Shown here in pieces: positions 55,876 through 64,000 of a DNA stretch of 64,000 bases. The stretch covers positions 62,803,416 through 62,867,415 of the forward strand of contig OX421966.1 of assembly GCA_949128115.1 (NCBI GenBank), written 5' to 3'. The notes under the pieces were generated by a model that saw only the letters and a program-made list of their open reading frames with translations, was not told the origin of the DNA and did no database searches. Position numbers and translations under genes: made by a program. Every line of letters starts with the position of its first letter. Positions within the stretch are counted from its first letter, which is position 1. Source of the stretch: Anaspis maculata. Its lineage: Eukaryota > Arthropoda > Insecta > Coleoptera > Scraptiidae.

Positions 55876-55965
55876 TAGCATGTCCGGCAAAGAATTGTCC
55901 GCGGAAAGAATTGTCCGGCGAAGAATTTTCCAGCGAAAAATTGTCCAGAGTTGAAGCCTCGCTTG
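55876..55965 (-). repeat. Boundary array, GCGAAGAATTGTCC type
   Basis: TCCGGCAAAGAATTGTCC, GCGGAAAGAATTGTCC, GGCGAAGAATTTTCC and AGCGAAAAATTGTCC: four 15-16-bp units closing the satellite-B block, the same type as at 14,078-14,115. Confidence 0.9.
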
Positions 55966-55969
55966 GAGC

Positions 55970-56415
55970 GAATCTTCCAACTACGTATATGTAGGAACGG
56001 TGATTAAGGAAGGAAACTGGAGTCAAAGCAACTATCCTCAATCGGTGGTTCTATTTGAACACCATTTGTATACTGTCATTCGTGAATTTTTTATGTAGAA
56101 CAGTGACGTTCCTGAAAACTTGTATAATTTGGAATAAATTATTTGATTGTTCAAAAACTAGTGAGAAATGGCTAGCTCCGACAATGGAATTGTGTTCTTC
56201 AAAGTTGAATCTATTGATTAGTGTCCTTGTTCATAATAAATAATGAATTTTTGACGTTTCACCGGATACATTACTGTTACTCCGTGGTAATTGTATGGTA
56301 TGTGGTGAAACTTTTGAGGTTATGGAAAAAATACTTCTAGTAGAAAAAACTTCGCTCGGACATCAAAATCGTATGTTATCGAATGAAATGCTTGTGTGAA
56401 TCGAGCATTTCAGAA
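55970..56415. other. Unique stretch with TTTTTGACGTTTCACCG end motif
   Basis: TTTTTGACGTTTCACCGGAT near 56,249 and GGTATGTGGTGAAAC near 56,297 recur, diverged or inverted, near 58,918 and 63,785-63,990, suggesting a repeat family whose ends adjoin the HSE-like satellite. The ORF 56,055-56,243 is unrecognised. Confidence 0.45.
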
Positions 56416-56419
56416 TATA

Positions 56420-58730
56420 TCGGAACATTCTGGAATGTTGTGGAATGATCTCGAATGTTCTACAATGATCTGGAATGTTCCCGATCGTTACAGACTATTC
56501 CCGAACATTCCAGAACATACAGAAACATTCTGGAATGTAGTAGAGTGATCGCGGATACTCTCGATTTCCTCGAACATTTCAGAACATACTGGAACATTTT
56601 GGAATGTTTTAGAATAATCTCGAAAGTTCCATAATGATCGGGAATTTTCCGGGATCTTCCAAACATTACAAAACATACCGGAATACTGGAATATTTAGGG
56701 ATGTTTCTGATCGTTCCAGATCATTCACGACTATTCCAGAACATACCGGAACATTCTGCAATGATCTCGAATGTTTACAATGGGTTGAAATGTTCTAGAA
56801 TATTCCCGAACCTTCCAGAGTGTTCCCGACAATTCCGTTACATTCTAGAATGTTGTGAAATGATCACGAATGTTCCACAATGTTCTACGATGATCTGGAA
56901 TGTTCCCGATTGTTCCAGACTATTCCCGAACATTCCATAACAATACGGAACATTCTGAAATGTTGTAAAGTGATCGCGGATACTCCCGATTTTTCCGATT
57001 ATTCCAGAACATACTGGAACATTTTGGAATGTTATAGAATGATCTCGAAGTTTCATAATGATCTGGAATGTTCCAGGATCTTCCAAACATTACGGAACAT
57101 CTGGAACACTGGAATATTCAGGGATGTTTCTGAACATTCCAGATCATTCACGACTGTACCAGAACATATCGGATCATTCTGCAATGTTGTGGAATAATCT
57201 CGAATGTCCCACAATAAGTTGGAATCTTATGGAATGTTGTCGAACCTTCCAGACTATTTCCGACAATACTGAAACATTCTGGAGAGTCGTGGAATGATCA
57301 GGAATGTTCCACAGTGATCTTGGATATTCTGGGATATTTCCGAACGTTCCAGGCTATTCTCGAACATAACGGAACATTCTGGGATGTTGTAGAATGATCT
57401 CGAATGTTCCACAATGATCCACAAACAATGTTCCACAAACATTTCAAAACATACCGGAACATTCTGGAATGTTGAGGAACGATCTAGAATGTTCCACATT
57501 GAATTGGAATGTTCCGAAATGTTTCCAAACGTTCCAGACTATCCCCGAACATTCCAGAACATACCGAAACATTCTGAAATGTTGTGGAGCGATAACGAAT
57601 CCTCCACAATGATCTGGAATGTTCCGGGATGTTTCTGGGCATTCCAGATCATTTCTAACCATTTCAGAAAATACCGAAACATTCTGGAATAATCTCAAAT
57701 GTTTACAATGGGTTGGAATGTTCCAGAATATTCCCGAACCTTCCAGAGTACTCCCGACAATTCCGTTACATTCTAGAATGTTGTGAAATGATCACGAATG
57801 TTCCACAATATTCTACAATGTTCTCGATTGTTCCAGACTATTCCCGAGCATTCCATAACAATACGGAACATTCTGAAATGTTGTAAAGTGATCGCGGATA
57901 CTCTCGATTTTTCCGAACATTTCAGAACATACTGGAACATTTTGGAATGTTATAGAATGATCTCGAAGTTTCATAATGATCTGGAATGTTTCAGGATCTT
58001 CCAAACATTACGGAACATCTGGAACACTGGAATATTCAGGGATGTTTCTGAACATTCCAGATCATTCACGACTGTACCAGAACATATCGGATCATTCTGC
58101 AATGTTGTGGAATAATCTCGAATGTCCCACAATAAGTTGGAATCTTACGGAATGTTGTCGAACCTTCCAGACTATTTCCGACAATACTGAAACATTCTGG
58201 AGAGTCGTGGAATGATCAGGAATGTTCCACAGTGATCTTGGATATTCTGGGATATTTCCGAACGTTCCAGGCTATTCTCAAACATAACGGAACATTCTGG
58301 GATGTTGTAGAATGATCTAGAATGTTCCACAATGATCTGGGATTTCCGGGGATTCTCCGAATGTTCGGGAATAGTCTCGATCATAGTCTAGATCATTGTG
58401 GAATATTCGATATAATTCCAGAATGATCCAGTATGTCCTGGAATGTTCGGGAGTGAATAAAATATTCGTCCAAAACATTCGATGGGAGTATTCGAGATAA
58501 TTCCACAACATTCCAGAATGTTTCGGTATGTTCCGGAATGTTCAGAAATGGGCTGGAACGTTCGAAATCATCCCGGAACATTCCAGAGCATTGTGGAACA
58601 TTCGAAATCATTCCACGACATTTCAGAATGTTTCGATATGTTTTGGAATATCCGAAAATAGTCTAAACATCCGTCCAGAACATTCGAGAGTGCTCGAGAT
58701 TATTCCACAACATTCCAGAATGTTAGAGCT
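56420..58730. repeat. 10-bp satellite of alternating nGAAn/nTTCn pentamers (heat-shock-element pattern)
   Basis: About 2.3 kb in 5-base register: GGAAC ATTCT GGAAT GTTGT, then AGAAC ATACC GGAAC ATTCT and so on. Alternating nGAAn and nTTCn is the consensus of heat-shock-factor binding sites. Because the unit is palindromic, frames on both strands give repetitive EHSRTFQNIPEHS-type peptides that are not genes. A higher-order duplication of about 918 bp relates 56,880-57,410 to 57,798-58,330. Confidence 0.9.
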
Positions 58731-58734
58731 GGGC

Positions 58735-58950
58735 CGATACCAGGATTTCAGATACCGATCCCGATACTCAAATACTGACTTTTCCGATACCGACACTCAG
58801 ATACATGTATCTGAAATCTAGTTTAAAGTCGGAAAAACGCGAGATTCACCTCAACTAGCTATCTTGTTACTAGAAATCAATCAAGTAATGCTTTTTCCCT
58901 AGCAAAAATATCAATTTTTAACATTTCACCGCTTATTAGACAATTACCCA
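58735..58950. repeat. GATACCGATA-rich short repeat
   Basis: GGGCCGATACCAGGATTTCA, ATACCGATCCCGATACTC and CCGATACCGACACTCAGATA form a short degenerate repeat next to the HSE-like satellite, followed by the TTTCACCGC motif near 58,923. Confidence 0.55.
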
Positions 58951-58954
58951 AATC

Positions 58955-59620
58955 TACGATACCAGGAAGAACTTCTCACGACTCTTTGAACTTCTGTCAC
59001 CGATCTCGGTCTCGGCAACTCCAACATAGACCTAACTTTGCCCGGATCAATCCGCAAACCTCTTCTGTCCACCACATCCAAGGTATCTCATTTCAGGCTG
59101 GCAAAACTGGGAGTTGTCCCAATTGCGGTTACGTTGGCTTTCCTCAATATATCAAAGACGGTTTCCAAGATCCGTAGGTGCTCTTCAAGGGTCTGAGTAA
59201 CAATAACGACATCATCCAAGTATACAAACACGTGTGGTTCGAGTTCCGGTCCCGAAACTGTGCCCATTAGCCGTTGCCAGGTCGCTGGCGCATCATGCAA
59301 CCCAAAAGGCATCCCGCTGAATTGAAACAAATCACGGTTAGGTACGATGAAGGCCGTTAGCGGACGAGACTCTTCGAAATGGGCACCTGCCAATAGGCAC
59401 TCTTTATGTTCAAACTAGAGAGGTATCCGGCATCTTTTAACTTGTCCAAAGTGTCCGAAACCAAGGGAAGAGGGTAGCTGTCAAGATCGGTCACGGCATT
59501 AAGCTTTCTGTAACAACGCAATCACTCAAAGAACCAAAGGGCTTGAATACTTCTTCTGTGAAAGATTCCCAACAAACTTTCCATCTTGACTTTCAGCTAT
59601 GGTGTAACTGACAGGAGAAA
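58955..59620 (-). pseudogene. Ty3/gypsy reverse-transcriptase fragment (copy A)
   Basis: The minus frame 59,393-59,088 shows HFEESRPLTAFIVPNRDLFQ, MPFGLHDAPATWQRLMG and the catalytic YLDD (VYLDDVVIVT). The upstream RT part (YRKLNAV, DSYPLPL, SAYWQVPIS) lies in another frame at 59,395-59,620; the shift falls at the same base as in copy B. The 3' end diverges after about 59,030. No start codon or complete domain; dead. It abuts an integrase fragment at about 59,610. Confidence 0.85.
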
Positions 59621-60184
59621 CAACATGGTACCTACATTTGTACTCGTCAATCGAAGCTTTAAACTCTTTACTTCGATACTGCACCCCGTTATCGCATAGT
59701 ACCACGCGAGGAACTCCAAAAGTGAGAAAGACTTCTTCTATCATCCCTACAACGCTCTTGGCTGTGCCTTTTCATAACGGAAAAGTCGGAAAATTCTTGG
59801 GTAATCGGTGACAACTAGCAGCATCGTATTGCCTTTCAACGAATGAGGTAGCGGTCTCATGAGGTCGGTGGAGATCATTCCCCATGGACGAATGGGCTTT
59901 GAGTGTAATATAAGATGGTGGTCATTGAGGTCTTGAGGGTCATTCTTTTGCCCCGCGCACGCTCGACATTTTCTCACAAACGTTGCGACATCCTGTCGCA
60001 TTTTAGACCAGAAGAACTTTTCCTCAAGCCTCGAGAATGCCTCGTGAACACCCAAATGTTCCGCTAACGGGGGATCGTGAGCCGAACTGATGAGCTTGAG
60101 TCGATCTTCCTTGGGCACCACCCTCTTCCAACAATCACCCGCCGATGACAGTTCCGTATTGTCTTGCTTGACGTACTTACACAA
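59610..60184 (-). pseudogene. Ty3/gypsy integrase, N-terminal zinc finger and partial catalytic core
   Basis: 60,184-59,747 (minus) contains the HHCC finger: H-x6-H (HDPPLAEH) and C-x2-C (CRAC), with FFWSKMRQDV between, then ISTDLMRPLP (first catalytic Asp) and LLVVTDYP. A frame change near 59,745 leads to TFGVPRVVLCDNGVQY (second catalytic Asp). The sequence then stops matching integrase after about YKCRYHVV, where copy A begins, so the catalytic Glu is missing. Inserts element cDNA in intact relatives; inactive here. Confidence 0.85.
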
Positions 60185-60207
60185 CCTCCCACTCGTTACT
60201 CTTCACT

Positions 60208-60485
60208 TCATGGATTTCAACGGATTCAGCCACTTGAGGTTATAATGGTCCGTGATAATGGTAAATGGCTCTCCCTCGATATATGGACGTAGCTTCTGGA
60301 CTGCTAAGACTACCGCTAAGCATTTCCGTTCCGTTGTTGTGAAATTCCTCTCTGGTTTTGTGAGAGATCTACTCAAGTAGCAAATTATTTTGTCTCCATC
60401 AGGATGTGGCTGAGTGAGGACAGCTCCGACTTCGAATCCGGAAGCATCAGTATGGATATGGAACTTCTTGGCGTGATCAAGACAG
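60208..60485 (-). pseudogene. Ty3/gypsy RNase H domain
   Basis: The minus strand, with no start codon, reads HIHTDASGFEVGAVLTQPHP, then KIICYLSRSLTKPERNFTTT, ERKCLAVVLAVQKLRPYI and IITDHYNLKWL. The catalytic Asp (HTDAS), Glu (TTTERKC) and ITDH are all visible. It sits in the correct position between RT (60,625-61,290) and integrase (59,610-60,184). Confidence 0.85.
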
Positions 60486-60519
60486 CTTGAAATTGACTCG
60501 TGCGACTAAGAGTTTGTTG

Positions 60520-61290
60520 ATCTTTTTGAATGATCTCTTGCATTCCGGAGTCCAGTCGAATATTCGGTTCTGGCCGGTGAGAGCCGTGATCGGCGCGACT
60601 ATTGAAGTGAACTCTGGGACAAATCTACGATACGAAGAACTTCCCAGGACTCTTTGAACTTGTCACCGGTCTCGGTCTCGGCAACTCCAACATAGACCTA
60701 ACTCTATCCGGATTGACCTGCAAGCCTCTTCTGTCCACCGCGTATTCAAGGTATCTTATTTCAGGCCGGCAAAACTGGCACTTGCCCCAACTTGCTGTTA
60801 CGTTGACTTTCCTCAATGTATCAAAGACGGTTTCCAAGATCCGTAGGTGCTCTTCAAAGGTCTGAGTAACAATAACGACATCATCCAAGTATACAAACAC
60901 GTGTGGTTCGAGTTCCGGGCCCAAAACTGTGCCCATCAGCCGTTGCCAAGTCGCTGGCGCATTATGCAACCCGAAGGGCATCTTGCAAAATTGGAACAAA
61001 CCACGGTTAGGTACGATAAAGGCCGTTAGCGGACGAGACTCTTCGAAATGGGCACCTGCCAATAGGCACTCTTTATGTCTAAGCTAGAGAGGTATCTGGC
61101 ATCTTTTAACTTGTCCAAAGTGTCCGAAACCAAGGGGAGAGGGTAGCTGTCACGATCGGTCACGGCATTAAGCTTTCTGTAACAACGCAATCACCCAAAG
61201 AACCAAAGGGCTTGAATACTTTTTCTAAGATACCCAACAAACTTTCTATCTCGTCTCTCAGCTATGGTGTAACTGACAAGAGGAACAAGG
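60520..61290 (-). pseudogene. Ty3/gypsy reverse transcriptase (copy B)
   Basis: The frame 61,062-60,625 encodes HFEESRPLTAFIVPNRGLFQ, MPFGLHNAPATWQRLMG, the catalytic VYLDDVVIVT and the connection segment (GLQVNPDRVRSM). Upstream, in another frame, are YRKLNAV, DSYPLPLVSDTLDKL and SLDIKSAYWQVPIS. The frameshift at about 61,045 is shared with copy A, so both descend from one already defective parent or duplicated locally. Gag, protease and LTRs are not seen. Confidence 0.85.
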
Positions 61291-61294
61291 TTCA

Positions 61295-63255
61295 AGCCGA
61301 TAGACTTCAATTGGGATCACCTGAACGTTCTTGAAACACGCTGTATAATAAAACCTAATCGATCATTAGACTACAGTGGTCGAGTTGACAAGTTCTTTTC
61401 GACTTTTTTCATTTGTGTATCATATACGTGTACTAGCTTATGAAGCGCAGCTTTAATAGCGCGTGAAGCTTTTATTCACAAAAACACAAAAATAAAAATA
61501 ATATCCCAGCCTCGGTCCTGACCCTGCGTCGTTCATTTTTCATTTTTCCAATTTAATTCCGCACGCCCCATCACCACACAACTCCGTCAAGAACTCGGCG
61601 CGGAGAAAATGTTGTTGGTCAAACTTTTGCGGTCGGCAGAGTTGTTGGCGATAATTCCGCAGCACACCAAACAAAAGACCGCCGCGAAATTATTACATCG
61701 CGCCTTAAACTTTTCCTGCTGGCTGCTAGTGGTAATGGCGGAGGTGGTGTTACCGGTTCCTCTCTAACCCCGGTATATCCTGCGCTGCTCCTGTGGTCTT
61801 TTATCAAAAATAGAGTGAGAGTCCTCTGGCGGCGGCAACAAAACAGATTAATTACGACAACAAAAGCCGCCGGCCTTAATTCCACCGGCGTTTTATTGCG
61901 TTTCCGCCGGGTCGTTCGATGTGAAATATTTCTGCCGTTTCTGCGCTCGCGAGCTTCCATTGCCGGTTTTTCTTTACCCGCACCTGAGGTCGGCACATCC
62001 AGGTTTTATCTGAGACACTTCAGCGTAGGCATATGGAGCTCTTCTTGAAGCTCGAGGTTCCTTTCACCCTGTAACGGATTGAGGCAAACAAACCCTTGAC
62101 ACCGATAACACTGGGTAAACGGTGTTTTTAACCCAGTAACCTGGTCGTTGTGTGTCGAATTACGCATTATTCAGCCAACATAATGAGGCAAAAACGAGAA
62201 ACACAAACACAGAAAAACTTGAGGTACGACATTCCCAGCTGGACAGGAGGCTCCATCGAAAGCTTGCCCAATTTCAAGGTGGCGAAAAATTTTTCCGCGT
62301 TTCCTCGCTCTCGGAGATGTCTTTGTTTCGAAACAGCTGTTTCATGCGCCGTTTGTTGTCTTATGTAAATAAACCCGCTCCTGTTATGGTGATTGTCACG
62401 CTGATTAACAATTTCGAAAGAGGCTAGCCTTGGATCAGGTCAGTCTACCATTATCGCTCGTTGCTTACATCTCTCGCCAAAGACGACGCCGAACGCTCAT
62501 CCCATAACCTGATAGCCTTTTGTTTCTGTTCGGTTTGAGGTTATGCTCCAGGCACACGGCGTGCCTCTTTCGAAAAGCCATTTCCATGACGAGATGAATA
62601 ACGACGACAATTATTTTCCACAAACCACCGTATCGCAGCCGGAGGCAATTACTTGCCGAGGAAAGTCAGCGTCGCCCGTGTGTGCATGATGCCGATGTTG
62701 GCACATAATGCAATTCGCATTAGTTATGCATGCACGTCGTATTCAATGTCGCAGCTTTGTGCGGTGTGTATAGTACTATAGCCCTGGGCAATTATTAACC
62801 TGCATGTACCATATGGGTTGGAGGAGCTGTTTCGGTGCATTTCGATACAGGGTGATGAGCTAACACACCGAGATCCAGTTCCACTATTTTGATTTCTGGC
62901 GAAGATCTCCTGATCTGGGAGACTTAAGGAGGGCGGCAACTCATTTGCATACAGCAGCGCAAAATTTGAGCTTCAAAATTGCTTTGTTCCGGTCTGCCTC
63001 TAATTGAAACAAAATTTTTCTCATTGTTACACTACCCTCCCCCTTCAAGAAAAATAGGACGATTTTTCACATTCTTCAAATTGAATTCAACCTCTGCCTG
63101 AACCTTACTTGACCTGTATTCGCAAAAGTTATTATGTACAAGTATTTTCAGTACATCAGCGTTTTACGTCGATCCACTAATAATGTTTGAGGTATCATGG
63201 ACCTTGGTTTTCCTTCTTCCACATCCTGAACATGCCATCTTCAATAATAGGTATC
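61295..63255. other. Unique-looking sequence including a CG-richer island
   Basis: About 61,560-62,560 is richer in CG than the surrounding DNA (CCGCCGGGTCGTTCG, TTCTGCGCTCGCGAGC). Overlapping frames on both strands (61,619-61,996 minus, 61,815-62,048 plus, 62,150-62,427 plus) have no recognised domain. It might be a promoter, 5' exon or conserved non-coding block. A solo CAGGGTG occurs near 62,847. Confidence 0.35.
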
Positions 63256-63259
63256 GTCC

Positions 63260-63770
63260 ATGTTGTTCAGTTCATTACTGTTTTTTAGATCCTCTGTCGT
63301 ACAGTATACAGAATTTGGCGGCGAGCTTTTAGAAGAAGTAATTTTCTACGTCGGAGAGAACTACGTTCCGCTTCCAAAACTTCGTTTCAGGGGCGTACTC
63401 CACGTCGCGTATTTTCAGGTTCTACTACAGCGCATGCGCACATGGGCTTTCCTAAGTTGCTCACGTACCTCTTGCTACACCTTTGACATCTGGCCAAGGT
63501 GTTCTAACCAGATCTTTCGGTCTTCGCTCGGAAAACTTGGGTCGATGTTGTTGTTCCCATAATAATCCCCTCAACAAGGCGAAATTCTCGAAAATTAGAA
63601 ACGATAGAATGTCCTGTGACCTTGCTTACGGGTGTTCTGATTTTGTACGTTATCTCCGGTAAATTGGCATCCCAATTTGTATGATATTTTCCTGATATAT
63701 GGCAGTGCCTACGGTACGATTGAAGCATCCAATGGGGTTTGCTTTTGGATGATACCGCGCGGTGAATCGG
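63260..63770 (-). pseudogene. Ty3/gypsy integrase C-terminal remnant with substituted catalytic Glu
   Basis: Minus strand: RYHPKANPIGCFNRTVG near 63,760 corresponds to the usual HP-x-A-N-P-x-E-x-x-N-R-T, but the catalytic Glu position is Gly. It continues WDANLPEITYKIRTPVSKVT and GHSIVSNFREFRLVEG, and in shifted frames WKRNVVLSDVENYF near 63,370. Several frame breaks. Related in type to the 46-48 kb integrase tails. Confidence 0.75.
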
Positions 63771-63774
63771 TAAC

Positions 63775-64000
63775 AGTACAGTATCCGATGAAACGTCAAA
63801 AAAACGATTTTTTTCATGAAATAAGACACTAATCGATAGATTTCATTTCGGAAAACACGATTCCGATGTCAGAGCGAAGTTTTTTCAACAAGAAGTTTTC
63901 TTTCACTAATCTTAAATGTTTCACCACATACCAAACAATTACCGCGGAGTAATGGTACAGTTAGCGGTGAAACATCAAAAAAGCATAATTTTTGATGGGA
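63775..64000. repeat. Repeat end with GGTGAAACATCAAAAA motifs
   Basis: GATGAAACGTCAAAAAAACG near 63,788 and GCGGTGAAACATCAAAAAAG near 63,972, with CACCACATACCAAACAATTA, match the complement of 56,245-56,320. The family is unknown and the copy runs off the window. Confidence 0.6.

Noticed and set aside
56460..58821. Many ORFs on both strands encoding EHSRTFQNIPEHS-like repetitive peptides
   Set aside because: Caused by the palindromic 10-bp satellite; similar open frames on both strands and in several phases show no real coding selection.
61619..61996. 125-residue minus ORF rich in Arg/Pro
   Set aside because: Open frame expected in CG-rich sequence; an opposing ORF overlaps it and no domain is visible.

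Overview
This is eukaryotic, almost certainly arthropod (probably insect), nuclear DNA dominated by repeats. The retroelement remnants (jockey/R1-type LINE tail, Ty3/gypsy pol pieces, a Penelope-like tail), short TA/TTAA/8-bp-target DNA elements, splice-like signals and lack of any dense long-ORF organisation all point that way. I cannot name the species, and I see no intact, confidently identifiable host protein gene. Most open frames are by-products of tandem repeats or palindrome arms.

Layout. 1-6,960: a tRNA-like SINE head, a 16-bp minisatellite, a LINE 3' end, a Russian-doll CAGGGTG palindrome (2,989-4,655) and short palindromes. 6,960-14,885: satellite A with marker spacing often near 170 bp, interrupted by a composite block (8,799-14,640). 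That block has 15-16-bp arrays at its edges, satellite B (GAGCCC repeat) inside, and a 2.56-kb palindrome carrying a CXC cysteine-cluster ORF. 14,885-22,340: mostly unique sequence with two large palindromes and an apparent empty site bearing an excision-like footprint. 22,340-26,945: satellite C, a TA-flanked palindrome and a hAT MITE with a perfect 8-bp duplication. 27,100-31,223: two possible exon-like minus-strand ORFs with a promoter-like upstream segment, a TTAA-flanked element and a Penelope-like tail with hammerhead-like cores and a 15-bp duplication. 32,640-41,545: a second composite satellite-B block bounded by inverted arrays, a longer satellite-B block and a GTATGTAA array. 41,545-44,110: unique sequence with a possible 27-nt microexon. 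44,130-44,870: a small composite block. 46,340-48,240: triplicated gypsy integrase tails. 48,270-49,740: an ACGTT-rich cluster. 52,315-55,960: another composite satellite-B block, partly duplicating the 33-35 kb one and preserving an empty site. 56,420-58,730: a satellite of alternating nGAAn/nTTCn pentamers, the heat-shock-element pattern. 58,955-61,290 and 63,260-63,770: broken gypsy pol copies.

How the parts relate. The main theme is mobile DNA acting on tandem repeats. Satellite-B blocks recur with short-unit arrays at their edges, often in inverted orientation, resembling foldback (FB) transposons. TA-flanked palindromes have inserted into satellites and unique DNA, and two filled/empty site pairs within the window support their mobility. 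Gypsy copies are frameshifted, fused and truncated, so none is likely to be active. All calls come from reading the sequence; no database search was possible.
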